Shown: one piece after another, positions 35,711 to 46,746 of the stretch | Position numbering within the stretch: the first letter of the stretch is position 1 | Layout of the letters: each line of letters starts with the position of its first letter | DNA from: Sipunculus nudus | Lineage: Eukaryota; Annelida; Sipuncula; Golfingiida; Sipunculidae | Length of the DNA stretch: 64,000 nt | Assembly (NCBI GenBank): GCA_026874595.1 | Contig: CM049307.1 | Coordinates: forward strand, 93,906,330-93,970,329 | Direction: 5' to 3' | Made by a program: the position numbers and the translations under genes | Notes under the pieces: generated by a model | The model's database searches: none | What the model was told of the DNA's origin: nothing | Seen by the model: only the letters and a program-made list of their open reading frames with translations

Positions 35711-36211
35711 TTGGACGCACCCGGAAGGCGAGAAGGCGACAGCCAGAGCTGCAGCGGCTTAAGCTGAGATCAATGTCCTCAGCGCGAAGTCCTCTTACAG
35801 CATGGAAGCCGTGGCCGAGGCAGCGCCATCTGGCGTTCACTGGCAGCAGACATACCCGTACAAGGATCGCACAGTGGGGCTGGATCTGATCCGGCGTGCG
35901 GAGCGTCTGGGATTTAAAGCCATCGTAGTTACACTGGATCACCATCACGGACAAGGGATGAGATACACTGCCGTAAAGTATAATATTAATCTCCCCTCCG
36001 GTCTCAGAAAATACGGTAATTTTCCAGAGATCCGTCCAGTGCCTGCGAAATACAAAGGGAACAATCCAGGGCAGGCCTGGGAGGATCTGGCCTGGATCAG
36101 GAATATGACGTCACTTCCGGTCGTTGCTAAAGGTATTCTCCGATCAGAAGATGCATTGACGGCTCTGGATCATGGAGCTGACGCTATCTGGATTTCGAAT
36201 CACGGGGGCAG
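35711..36211 (+). CDS. copy A exon 3: central barrel, with in-frame TAA
   Basis: Acceptor tgttacag, donor GTAAGG (phase 2). Encodes HPEGEKATARAA, a TAA at 35760-35762, then AEINVLS, VHWQQTYPYKDR, KAIVVTLDHHHGQGMRY, SLPVVAKGILR and ISNHGGR. The loop Trp of HAO1 (LSSWATSS, Trp110) is replaced by Lys (LSAKSSYS), which should alter the substrate pocket. The downstream frame is fully open (35763-36211). Confidence 0.85.
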
Positions 36212-36218
36212 GTAAGGA

Positions 36219-36495
36219 CATTCTTTTTTTCATTTGCTACTGGAATTTCTTTTGCTATGGGATTATCTTTTACTTTTGGATTTTATTTTGGTACAGGGTA
36301 TTCTTTTCAACTAGCTACATAATTTAATTCTACCTTTGGAATTTCTTTTGCCACGGGAATTTCTTTTACTATGGCATTTTAATTAGCTATATAATATTCT
36401 TTTACTATGAAATTTTCTTTTCCTATGGGACTTTCTATTACTTACATTTTTATTTACAATAAGATTTTCTTTACCAAGGGAATCTTCTTTCACTA
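36219..36495. repeat. degenerate ~22-bp T-rich tandem repeat
   Basis: About ten units around 'gaatttcttttgctatggga', starting 8 bases after the exon 3 donor of copy A. A pyrimidine-rich intronic minisatellite. Confidence 0.65.
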
Positions 36496-36814
36496 CTTGG
36501 TGCTTCTGGTATATAAACAAAAACGTAGAAACGCCTGCGCGAACCTCCTTTGGATTAATTTATTTTAAACATAAATCTGAGATCGAATTTTCCCACTTTA
36601 TATACTGTTCGCGATTTCTGACCCCTGTGAATATTAATAAGTCTCTTTGACCTATGTTGCATTCTAAAACTTTACACCTGACGGGTTTGATTGGTAGGAA
36701 TATAATTTGCTATTATTTTTACGAGATTTCAAGCCTTTCTTCCGATATTTCTCTGGTATTGTGAGGCACTTAACTAAAAATGAACAACTGACCTTAAAAT
36801 TGAGTCTTTTACAG

Positions 36815-36945
36815 AAACCTTGTTAGTACGCCGTCTGCCCTAGATGTCTTACGGGAAATAGTCGAGAAGGTAGACGGACGAGCTGAGGTGTACATGGACG
36901 GGGGTATACGGACGGGAACGGACGTTGCCAAGGCGATCGCTCTGG
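36815..36945 (+). CDS. copy A exon 4
   Basis: 131 nt, the same length as exon 4 of copies B and C. Acceptor ttttacag, donor GTACGT (phase 1). Encodes LVSTPSALDVLREIVEKV, then [20 protein letters not shown], the phosphate-binding part of the FMN site (D-G-G-x-R-x-G). The motif QLDG after SNHGGR in HAO1 is changed to NLVS, a notable departure from the family. Confidence 0.9.
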
Positions 36946-37212
36946 GTACGTAAATGGGTTACATATACCTTACACGCTTATATTCCAAATAAAATGCATA
37001 TATTGTTTAAATGCAAGTGTATTATGTGCCTGCTAATTCGCTGACTCAGTTCTTCCGTATTGAATGTTAAAAAATATTTTCCCGATGTATTGCACACATA
37101 TAAGAAAAGAAAAGTACCTTTGAGCAAAATGTTTCCGAAACGGCACAGTTAAGATTATACAAAATTAAGATTTGCATACCAATGTTATTTTTCTCCCCCT
37201 GTGTATAGTTGA

Positions 37213-37341
37213 ATATACAGTTAAACCTCGCTTTACGGCCACCCGGGTTAGCGAAATAAAAATAATAACCACTTTTCACGGTCCCTGACCTTTTTTTTGC
37301 TCTTCATGCCATAACTCTCTTTATCGAGTATTCACTGTAGA
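37213..37341. mobile_element. MITE-like element in intron 4 of copy A
   Basis: Starts TACAGTTAAACCTCGCTTTACGG and ends ...GAGTATTCACTGTA. The outer bases TACAGT/ACTGTA are inverted. Same family as the larger element at 61312-62208 by its 5' terminal motif. Confidence 0.5.
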
Positions 37342-37416
37342 TAATTCATAATTACTTTTACAAACCCTTTATTAACATTTGCTTATAACTTTAACATAAT
37401 CTATCTATTCCGCCAG

Positions 37417-37597
37417 GAGCCTGGGCAGTGTTTATTGGACGCCCCGTGTGGTACGGACTCACCTATAGCGGACAGGGGGAGTACAGAAGGTCCTCGATAT
37501 TTTACAGCAAGAGTTCTACAGTACAATGTTACTAATTGGAGCTGACACTCCCGACAAATTGGACTCGTCTTTCATTCGTAAAATGTCATCAACATAG
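37417..37597 (+). CDS. copy A exon 5, frameshifted
   Basis: Acceptor cgccag. Encodes AWAVFIGRPVWYGLTYSGQ, after which a one-base shortage in the G run at 37475-37479 breaks the frame. The continuation VQKVLDILQQEF...GADTPDKLDSSF...RKMSST ends at TAG 37595-37597 in another frame. The C-terminus has no SKL-type peroxisomal signal. AATAAA signals follow at 37621 and 37771. Confidence 0.85.
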
Positions 37598-37629
37598 ACC
37601 AGTAGTGACACATATAAAAAAATAAATTA

Positions 37630-37851
37630 AGTAGTGTTAAATAAGATGAAAATATATATGCAGATATGTAGAGCTCTGTCTGGGATCACAGTTTTATTAA
37701 AATATTGGCAAAGACCTTGATGGCATTGATTCCAAGTTTGCTATTACTTTGATAAATGCTCTAGAGTCTCAATAAAGTCCATGTCATGTATAATATGATT
37801 ATGAAGAAGCAATTGACACATGAACAAAGCAGTATATAAAGAATATTATAA

Positions 37852-37897
<46 letters not shown>

Positions 37898-39300
37898 GCT
37901 TGTAAAGTCAATTGATGTTCACTTCCATACGAAATCGGGCTGCGCCTGCGTGAGCTTGAAGACACCAATGTGTTGCCTCCAGGACAGATATATATATATT
38001 ATTATTATTCCAGTGAACAGGCCAATAAACAAAAGTAATATAAAATATATTAGAGTGGTTCAGAACTTTACCCTAACCTTCCAAAATCTGTTCAGGCGTT
38101 TTTGCGTAGAATTCCGAAGAGACACATTTGGAAACTATAATACCTCTCCACTTAGGGTGGCATAATGATTTAATATTAATATTATTAAGAAATAACAAAC
38201 ACCTGTTGACATAATGATTTATGGTCGAGACTGAAATGATGTACATGGAAAGGGGATTGTCGAGTTATAAGGATGGTCGCCAAACAGACAATTAAGGTAT
38301 CTGCTTAAAATATTGCATAAAAGATACTTCCATAATTGTTTCAAATAAAAAAAATACTGAATTTACGTGCTGTTCGTTGCATTGCTGTTTACTGACTAAG
38401 AGAAAGTTTCATTCTCCATAAAACCTAAAACATTATTTTGGACAATAACTTAATGTGACCGACCTCTCAATGTCGCCATCAACGTGCATGAAAAGAAAAT
38501 CTTAACATCTATATTACAGCCCTCCACACATAGCAGTTTATCAATTAACATAACCATGAACTCGATGTGACCTTAATCGCATATTCATTTAATGAATAAT
38601 CATGACCAAAGCAGTTGCGAGCAACAAGTCAAGTTACCGTTGCCAATGTAAACAGTCAAACACCTTACAAGCGCAAAATTTGCATAACATAATTTCCCAA
38701 ACAGAACACATGTACTCTGTTTTATTACCCCTATCCAAATGATTTTCCGGTATATTTATATACAAAGGGGGCAGTATAAAAAGGTCAAGGTCAAATGCTG
38801 CAGATATAATTCCGCCAACTGCCAATAAAACTATAATGTCTTACCTCGCGCTGAATTTGAATGAGACAAATAATACAAAATATTCCAAGACACTTTACAA
38901 TGATTTCAATATATTCATCACTGCAGAACAGAGATATACCGATTCCAGCTGAGGACGTCACTCAATGCTACGTCTTTCGTGACAGACCTTTGTGACGTCA
39001 CACTTGACTCATAAACAGCTTTCGTAACCATAGACATGGAACGTTTCCTGTGAAGGAGCGGTTTTGGGTCTCATCAGCATAATTTGGTCAAAGAGGCGGA
39101 GCGTAAGAGCTGCGGTGGTTAGATTTATTCTGTCATTTGATATCAATTTGATCTGTAATTTTTAGAATCCTCGTCTGCAAGTCAGATATTCTAAGTAATT
39201 TTATCATATTACAGAATAAAATGAATTTCTTAAATTTTTATTTACTTGTGTCATTTTTTTAAATTTAAAATCTTATTTAAATTTCATATTTTATTTCTTT
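37630..39300. other. no gene; TA microsatellite
   Basis: Between copy A and relic D. TA array at 37853-37896. CRE-like TGACGTCA at about 38993-39000 and a nearby TGACTCA; regulatory use is unproven and there is no obvious gene start next to them. Confidence 0.4.
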
Positions 39301-39354
39301 CCTTTTTTTTGCTGCGTTTATGACTTTTAAATCCCTTTTTAAGAATCCTGATAT

Positions 39355-39570
39355 ATGGTATTTAGCTGACGGGGAAATACCGATCGGACATGAGACCACG
39401 TGACCGTGTATTGTGGTGATGGTGTTGGCGCTCACTACACATCGGAGCATGCGTGGCAGCAAACGATACCTGGATAACACGGCCTCGTTTTCGCGCATCG
39501 TCTGCTCCGAGTACCAAATGTCTTTGTCCATCAAGCGTTTTGCATGGTGTTTAAAATCAATCCCATCTAT
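39355..39570 (-). pseudogene. HAO-like exon 2 relic (copy D)
   Basis: Minus-strand exon-2 homologue reading IDFKHHAKRLMDKDIWY, then SEQTMRENEAVLSRYRLLPRMLR and HVVSCPIGISPSA. Compared with copies A and C it has lost about seven codons between the active-site Tyr and SEQT. The donor GT after the final codon is ATAT. No exon 1, 3, 4 or 5 partner was found on this strand nearby, so it is an isolated exon left by an old, mostly deleted paralogue. The frame itself is open. Confidence 0.8.
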
Positions 39571-39574
39571 AAGT

Positions 39575-41640
39575 GAGTATTTTATGTCTTCCTCCAGTGC
39601 TCTCTAAAAAAATAGAATGATGGTCAGAAGAATGGCGGTGCTAGCTCCCTCTAGCCGAGTTTAACAGTGTAATCAGATTTAAGTATATGGAACTAAAATT
39701 CTCCATCCTAAGGAAAGCAAGCCTCCGTTATGTGTGGGTCCCTATTGTGGTATGCTCCCCCAACCCGTGTATGCATTCACTTATTCGGCCCTTAGGTTCA
39801 ATCGTGCATAAGTGAGTGTACATTTGTGAATATTCGATAAAGAAGTTCCTCAGTTCGGATCATGTGCCTGATCTACACCAACATCTAATCGATACTCATT
39901 GGCCCTTTCTCGAAATGCCTGGAACATTTCTTGAGATTCTGTCCATGACGCTCCTTATGTTGCGAACAAACACACACAAAAACCCACACACACAAACGGG
40001 GATGTAGGGCTGGGGGAAACTTCTGCAAGGATGAACCGAGGACTAGGGGCGACTGAGAGAATGCATACACGTTTTCGTGAGCATCCCACATTAAGAACCG
40101 CCCACATGGCGGCGACTTGAATTCCTTTGAATGCGTATTTTTAGTTGTGTATTTTATGTGGCATTCCTCTGATGTTTTTTCTTGGAACAGTTCATTTTAG
40201 ACGTGTGTTATAAGAAACACAAGCCGTTTTCGCATTACTCCCGTATTTACAGGATACAGTAGCGAAAACCATTTTATTACACCCAAATACACGTCTGTTC
40301 ACACTACACTCGTATTCACTGTAATATATTTTGATATGGTCCACTTAAGAATCGGTCAGGTTTTGGTGTGGATCCGGTCACAGATATGGATTCAGGAAAG
40401 TCATCAAGGAATATTCACTAATGTAGGGTCACTTTGGCACGAATGGACCTGGCAATATGGGAGATATACGTGAAAGCAGATACGGCTTTGGGCGCATCCT
40501 ACAACAGGGACCCCCCCCCCCACACACACACACACATGGCGAAGGCTTGCATTTCTTATAATGCAGATTTCTATTTGTAATATTTATTTATGTGCATAAT
40601 TGTGATGTTTACTGCTTGATATCAGACATGCTTGGTTTTGAAGAAAAGTCTAACAACAAGGAACAGGTTGGTGGAGCAGAAAAGACAGGCCGAGCATCTG
40701 TACCACAGGGGCGTCTCCATCTCTGTTGATAATTATACTCTTCAGAGTACCAGATACAAGGGTTAGACCGAAAACGAAGTATAAACCAGACGACTCTTAC
40801 TGCATGCACGATCACTCAGCCGGCTAGACATTTATATCCCAGTGACAGAGCATTAACATTACTTAAATAGTTGTTGCCCCGGATGGTATATATAAAAATC
40901 CTGTTTTTGACGAAAGCCGAAAATAAATACGTCTCAGGACATTCGATGAATTTATCCAAGAATTTACAATTACGAACTTGTTTAAGTATGCAAATTATTT
41001 GCCATAAGTGTGGAGTGATTGTCCGTTCGAAACTTCAATATCATCATCCGATTCGCGGGATTGCGAGGTTATTTCACAAACCATATGTTTAGTTTCGTAC
41101 ATTATTCGGTGAAACAGGATTAGCGTGGTACACCCATTTCCATATTACACTGAAAAAACCAAATGCTTAACACACATAAAACGTGTGCTCTAGAATACGC
41201 ATGTGTTCCGTGGAGTACCTATAATAGAGATTACTGGACCACCCCACTAATTTATGTGTTCAGTTTCAGATACACTAGTGCGCAGCAATCATTATGTGTT
41301 CCCAATGGCATATCAAGTTTTTATTAAATATCTATAGTAGGACGGATTTCGAACATTCACACGTGAACAAAATGCAAAATTTCACAATTTTGTTATATTA
41401 CATTACGTCAATATCATGTTATATTTTTTAAGCCAATGAATAGCTGATCCAATGCCTTTATGACTTAATATACCTACTTTCAACTATAACAACAAACCTG
41501 ATGATTAAGTTCATAGTTTCCGTGTGATTAAAGAAAAAAGTTGTGTTGTTCTTTTCATTCTGTTTGGTATATTATTTATTAATCAGCCATGCTTCTTGTG
41601 ACATTATCGGTTGACAACTTTATGTGTTCTAACGAATACG
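39575..41640. other. no gene recognised
   Basis: Noncoding. Contains the short inverted-repeat element, CA-rich runs (39970, 40520), a possible pair of diverged ~480-bp repeats (around 40080 and 40500, both with 'cacatggcg') and, at 41140-41280, a sequence rich in 'tgtgttc' resembling the one at 45340-45725. Confidence 0.35.
40199..40296. mobile_element. short inverted-repeat element
   Basis: AGACGTGT at the left and ACACGTCT at the right, with further inner complementarity (CCGTTTTCGC against GCGAAAACC). ~98 bp, MITE-like. Confidence 0.35.
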
Positions 41641-41689
41641 CTATTGTATTAATATTAACCAGAGCGGCTGGAGTGAGTGATTGTTAAGA

Positions 41690-41830
41690 AAATCGCCGAT
41701 AGAGGGCACGCCGTCAGTGCATCTAGGTCATCGAGAGTGCGCATGCGTCGCGGCAATTTTGAATTGGTCTTCTTGCTCAGCACTGCGAACTGATTGGTAC
41801 AGCAGAAGTCGACTTGCCGAACCTTTGCAA
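41690..41830. promoter_or_regulatory. possible promoter region of the zinc-finger gene
   Basis: Locally GC-richer segment with an NRF1-like TGCGCATGCGT at 41738-41748 and an inverted CCAAT (GATTGG) near 41791. It lies ~750 bases before the first ATG of the zinc-finger gene. Motif-based only; no transcript evidence. Confidence 0.3.
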
Positions 41831-42547
41831 CGAAAGTTATAGGTAGGATGAACAAATATTGATCCCACATAATTTACATGTTTAATGTATTATCCATGTT
41901 TACATGCCAATATATAATTTAAATTCATATATTTACACTTACATACAGCAGTTAAGCTATAGGGTATATTCTATAGCATCAGGTCAGGCGTGTCTCAGCG
42001 ATCGCGTCACATGTGCTGCATGGCCTAATTTTGTGTCGCCATTTTGTGTGGATGCGAATCCTAGTAAATTTACTTGTTTTGCCGAATGATGTCGCAAGCT
42101 AATGTTCATTTTTCATGCATTTTTTTAATTTTTGTTTAATGTTAGGTTTAAAGCTCCCGAACATGTCAAGAATAATCTTGTGTATTGTTGAGCGGATGCG
42201 TGTTATGATAGATAATCTTTGATGATACATTGTTACTGTGATTCAATGATTGTATCCTTTATAGGACTACGTCTAGTTTACAGGTATAGATTTATTTTGC
42301 ATCAAAATATTTCTTAATCTACACAGCCTGATGTTATGTGTATATATGTTAGCCTGATACTGTACATGAATGGTGCTTTACATGAATTCTCATATTAGTT
42401 GTTATATGAGAGTGACTATTTTTGTCTTTCCTGAGAAAGTAATACGGGTACTCATTTAAAGAGCATTAATATAATATCACATCTTAATATAATTGTCAGA
42501 TTTTGTGGTTTTATCATGATGTGTAATTAACTGAAACGTATAAAATT

Positions 42548-42889
42548 ATGGATAATTATCCGTGCAACATATGCCCGTTTACCACAAGTGAGTTCAACTT
42601 TTTTAAACAACATTATATAAGGCAACACCAAAATGACAGCAATTTTATCGTATCTTCTTCTTTCGGCTCATGCGCCTATACCACAAATAAATGGAACAAT
42701 TTTCGAGTTCATGTTCATCGTTATCACAGCAAGAGCAGGGAAAGTGCTGTTAATGTTAATGAAGAAGCTCACCAGGTTGAGGGGGGTGAGTCAGATTTTG
42801 GCAATCTGTTTTTAGATGTTGATACAGATTATGATAAAGAGGTTAGTTCTGAAGCAGATAGGCGTTTCTTTGGTCATCTTTCAGTACAA
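42548..42889 (+). CDS. zinc-finger gene exon 1
   Basis: 114 codons from ATG, ending CAA before donor GTAATG. Holds both finger motifs and an acidic stretch (DVDTDYDKE). Confidence 0.65.
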
Positions 42890-44524
42890 GTAATGTATAT
42901 ATATTATTCATTTGTGCTGTGTATTATTTTATATCTTCAAATCATATATTAAAGATGTGTTTAGTTAACGATAGTTAAATTTCTATCCTAAAATAAACAG
43001 AGGTTTGCATCATATGTAACTGTAATTTATACGAAGAAATAACGTAAATCAGATGGAATTCAGCTGATACATATGTACTTTAAAATACTGGATTTTACGA
43101 AAAGATATTAACAATTAGTGTAAAATTCCTTTGCAGGTGGTACATGACGTTAGCCTAACCACTGTTGACGGGCCTGATAAGGTGACAGAGATGACCACAA
43201 ATAGCAAGCATCTAATAACATTCCTTCAAAGGGAAGCAAAGGTTAGAATTTCCTTATTTGATCACTCGTTAAATACAAAATAGGATTTGATTTCACTCAA
43301 CCCTGTTTTACGGATCTAGGTTAATAATCTCCAGGATGGTTCAGGCTCCTAGTTTATACATTTAATAATTTATTTGGTAATAAAGCAAAGGGGAAAGTTT
43401 TACAAACACACATACACACAGACATGAATGATCGAAACGACCCATTCATGGCAGAGACATTTATTTTTTGCAAAATTCTTAACAAAAAAATATGTTGATA
43501 AATTATGTTTCTTTATTTTGAGAGAAAACGTTCTCTGTTACATGTACAGTTAGGAGTATTCCGCAGTATATATGCTAATGGCATAATGGATTCTTTACTG
43601 AATATCATTTTAAATAATCCTTCACATTTTATTGGATTGCTCAATCGAACTTCATTTTTTGCAGGCTCCTACCCCGGTAAAGGCACTGCAGTTCCTGCAA
43701 AAGCGAGTGGGAGCAACCAAGGGAAAGTACAAGTCAGAGCCCTTGTTTGAAGTTTATGAGGTAAGAAGTGGCACTATCTAAAAAATATATGCGTTTCTTA
43801 TTGTTTTAAAATGAATAATTGTGAAGTAATTTTACTGTAATAGAGAAAAGGGTAATTATATCCTATTAGTAAGCAAAATATCGTTGTAACATTTCATTCA
43901 TATTCTTTTTTATATGATTCAATAAAGTTTAGGGTCTTGGTATTGTCAGTTCTCTTCAAAAGGTAAATGTGAATCTTAAAATGGCAATAGTTAATAATTC
44001 AAACCGTTTATCTTAATCAAAGAAAACATTATTAATGACTGATTGTAGTGTTAGCAAATGAATCCCTATATTTATAATGATTAGTGCTCTCTTAATACTT
44101 AGAAACAAATGTATCTAATGGGCCACTTTGAATTTCTCTACTTTCAGGATGTACCAGATTCGGATTTAAAGAAGAAACTGGAAACGACTCCTGGATCCTC
44201 GCCAAGGGTAATATGCTTTTTAAGAAATGGGGAGGTTGCTGGAGTTTTCATTTCGGCGGATACTGAACCATTGTCTGTGATACCACCAGTCTTGAGGAGG
44301 TCGTCGTGCAGCTGGTCAGCGTGTACTACACGTTTGACCTGGCATATCCTGACGGGTATTGTATGGCCTTAGGATTCCTACAAACAGCAGTCTGGGGAGA
44401 GCCATATTCCATGCCTACAACCCAAGGGTACAAGTTTTTACTGAAGAACTACGAGCTGTTTGTGGACAATGAAATTAGACGAACTGAGCCACAGTCATGT
44501 GAAACTGAAATGGAGCAGGACTAA
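42548..44524 (+). CDS. C2H2 zinc-finger protein gene, four exons, one apparent frameshift
   Basis: Exons 42548-42889, 43137-43241, 43665-43760 and 44148-44524, all phase-0 GT-AG junctions. Exon 1 encodes an N-terminal C2H2 finger (CNIC then H-x4-H in KQHYIRQH) and a second, imperfect finger (GSCAYTT...HVHRYH, first Cys replaced by Phe). Exons 2-3 encode linker sequence (HLITFLQREAK; KALQFLQKRVGATKGKYKSEP). Exon 4 encodes a conserved-looking domain (PRVICFLRNGEVAGVF; VVVQLVSVYYTFDLAYPDGY), similar in style to uncharacterised zinc-finger proteins that are expanded in fish and invertebrates and often suspected of mobile origin. Exon 4 is 377 nt, and the frame shifts near 44274, so one base is missing or two are extra. 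Polyadenylation signal AATAAA at 44804. Function unknown. Confidence 0.65.
43137..43241 (+). CDS. zinc-finger gene exon 2
   Basis: 35 codons, acceptor tttgcag, donor GTTAGA. Encodes TTVDGPDKVTEMTTNSKHLI and a short helical end. Confidence 0.6.
43665..43760 (+). CDS. zinc-finger gene exon 3
   Basis: 32 codons, acceptor ttttgcag, donor GTAAGA. Encodes a basic segment, KRVGATKGKYKSEPLFEVYE. Confidence 0.6.
44148..44524 (+). CDS. zinc-finger gene exon 4, frameshift near 44274
   Basis: Acceptor tactttcag. The frame used by exons 1-3 is open to about 44273 (SADTEPL). The continuation (TTSLEEVVVQLVSVYY...) is in another frame and ends at TAA 44522-44524. Length not a multiple of three, in line with a one-base loss. 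Confidence 0.6.
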
Positions 44525-44914
44525 CTAGTTGCTCGTTGCTATAGTCCTAAAATGATGCCCTAGAGGCCAACGTAATTGCGTCAGAACCTCGACTTGGAAT
44601 ATGATTTTTGGAATACAGCCACCAGGGGTCGCTGCAACTAAACTACCTCAAATGTTCATGTTTGTACCTTGGCCTCAAATTATATACAATGTCTCAATTT
44701 TAATTACTGTTTCTCCAAATGTACGGTTAATTGGCTTATTTCTTTGAACATTTAACCTCATTCTACATATACCACGGGGACCTATTGTTTTTAAATCTAT
44801 AATAATAAAATAATGTTATCTAAGTTTTGTAACGGTCAGTTTTAAAGCCATATCAGGGGGTATTGTAAGATATTACCTAAAACTGTTGTTATTACAGAAA
44901 GCATAAACAGTTCA

Positions 44915-44917
<3 letters not shown>

Positions 44918-44962
<45 letters not shown>

Positions 44963-45033
44963 GTGCATGATATTGTTAGATGTTACATAATATTGTTTTT
45001 ACAAAAGCATAAGTATATATATATATATATATC
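44918..45033. repeat. TA microsatellites
   Basis: (TA)n at 44918-44955 and 45014-45033, downstream of the zinc-finger gene. Confidence 0.85.
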
Positions 45034-45339
45034 GTACTATTATGATATTAACTTAATAATCAAATGCCTAAGATTTAAATTTTTGTAAAAATTAAAATTT
45101 GCTATAAATTGAAATTTAATGTATTTTACTTGTTGCTCTTCTTTGATTATTTGTACTTGAATACCTTTGATGAAGCCTTCATTCAATTGAACTATTTGAG
45201 CCATTGTACTTTTTTTTCATTTTAGTGTCTGATTTATAAATTGATCTTGTTGAAAAACCAATAAAGCGAATAAATAACTTTAAATCATTAATTCTTGTAA
45301 TAAAGGCTGTTAATCACTTTAGATTTATATAGACTTGTT

Positions 45340-45725
45340 TTACAGTATGTTTGTTTCAGTGGTGTGATCGGATTGTCCCTGAGTGCACGTTGGCCAAAAA
45401 TATCCTTATCGGTAAAGAAAATCTTCCATCACACTTTAAAAGTGTGCAGAATTGCTCCATCAGATACACAAAAAATGTGTGCAAACTAGGATTGACACAC
45501 ATTAATGTGTTCTGTTTTTGTTACATGCCCTACACACTTTAAAGCGTTTTCTACAGAACACTTTTTATGTGTTCTCAAAATGTGTTCTGTAATTATGTGT
45601 GCAATTTATCCGTTCTATTTTGAACACTTTATATTGGAACACATTTTATGTGTAACGTTTTTGTTACATGGAATGTGTTACATTATGTGTGCGATTCTGA
45701 ACACATAAATTTAACAGTGTAGTAC
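45340..45725. repeat. palindromic 'TGTGTTC' element
   Basis: Many direct and inverted copies of tgtgttc/gaacaca and acacttt. The right end reads AACACATAAATTTAACAGTGTA. A similar but shorter set lies at 41144-41280. Probably a MITE-like or satellite element with internal subrepeats. Confidence 0.45.
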
Positions 45726-45729
45726 GTAA

Positions 45730-46535
45730 CACTTTAGTTAAAGGTTGCTACGATGAGTGCAATAGCTGTCTAATTGGAATCCGAAGTCTATACGCGAAGA
45801 ATGTATCCGGTGCTGAAATTCATTTAAATGATCTGGAGATATAGATCATGTTTGAGAAAAAGACCGAGAAACTGAAGCAACTACCACCAACATTAGCAAG
45901 TGTAAAAATTAGTAAGAGGAAATATCCTGTAGTTTTTGAGTGACAGGTCCAAATTGATCAGAAGGATCTGGAACCTCATTGTCAAACAGACTGATGTGTA
46001 AGAACACAGAAACACGAGCTGTGTTCTTATTTCTACTTCTTTAATGACCCTATCATTCTCTCCCCGTAGATAATATAGATATTTAGTGATTTCGTGTGCA
46101 CATTTCAAAGCGTTTGCAACGTAGACGATACATTGGCGTCCTTCTGTTATCAACACATATCACGTTTTGTTTCATACATTTTGCTTTTTGGACGTTTTCT
46201 TATTTCGTCCTCCAACTAAGTTCGTTCTAATATGCACCCGGCTCTGTTAACGTAAATCATGCATATATTTAAAGAAATACACTGAATATTTATTGGACAC
46301 AAATTATCGAGATTCAAACTTCTCGATTTATATAGGATTTATTAATTTATTAAAGGGAAACAAAAATAAAGTTAATACTTAAACAAATTATAATATATAT
46401 ATATATGGAACAATGGGATACTTCAATTTTCGTATAGGTTTACAAAAACAGTTGCTCCAACATACTCCCTTTCTTGGATAAAAATTAACGCCACTGGCCA
46501 AATATATAACATTCCGATATCGGTTCTCTTGTTGA
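45730..46535. other. no gene recognised
   Basis: Downstream flank of copy B (minus strand). AT-rich with scattered stops. Nothing further identified. Confidence 0.4.
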
Positions 46536-46539
46536 CTTC

Positions 46540-46746
46540 TTATAAAGTTGAGCATGTTTTGCCCACGCATGATGGAGGAGTTAGAACGACGGACGGGTCC
46601 AACTTGTGAGGGCGGTCAGCTCCGAGGAGTTGCATGGTGTTTAGGAATTCTTTCTGTAGGATATCGAGGATCTTCTCCACCCCCCTCCTGACCGCTGTGG
46701 GCGAGTCCGTACCAGACCGGACGTCCGATAAACACAGCACGGGCGC
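46540..46746 (-). pseudogene. copy B exon 5, frameshifted
   Basis: Acceptor tttctag. Encodes RAVFIGRPVWYGLAHSGQEG, then an extra G (plus-strand C run 46680-46685) moves the frame. VEKILDILQKEFLNTMQLLG and the C-terminal CVGKTCSTL lie in the shifted frame, ending at TAA 46540-46542. Confidence 0.85.

Larger units (their letters stand above)
32935..37597 (+). pseudogene. HAO-like 2-hydroxyacid oxidase, membrane-anchored, copy A (disabled as sequenced)
   Basis: Five exons (32935-33054, 34367-34623, 35711-36211, 36815-36945, 37417-37597) with consensus GT-AG introns in compatible phases (0, 2, 2, 1). The product belongs to the FMN-dependent α-hydroxyacid oxidase family (HAO1/HAO2, glycolate oxidase), which oxidises 2-hydroxyacids to 2-oxoacids with H2O2 release. 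About 397 codons against ~370 in HAO1; the extra length is an N-terminal membrane anchor. Conserved residues visible: Tyr of WLYLEQGA (Tyr26 in human HAO1), Asp of VTLD, Arg of GQGMRY, Lys of VAKGILR, His and Arg of SNHGGR. Two lesions: an in-frame TAA at 35760-35762 (Lys expected from paralogues) and a one-base deletion in the G run at 37475-37479. The 1190-nt sum is one short of a multiple of three, agreeing with the single deletion. Either a pseudogene or a gene with two base-calling errors. Confidence 0.8.

Noticed and set aside
38985-39010. CRE-like TGACGTCA and AP-1-like motif as a promoter
   Set aside because: No gene start within reach on either strand; isolated short motifs are expected by chance.
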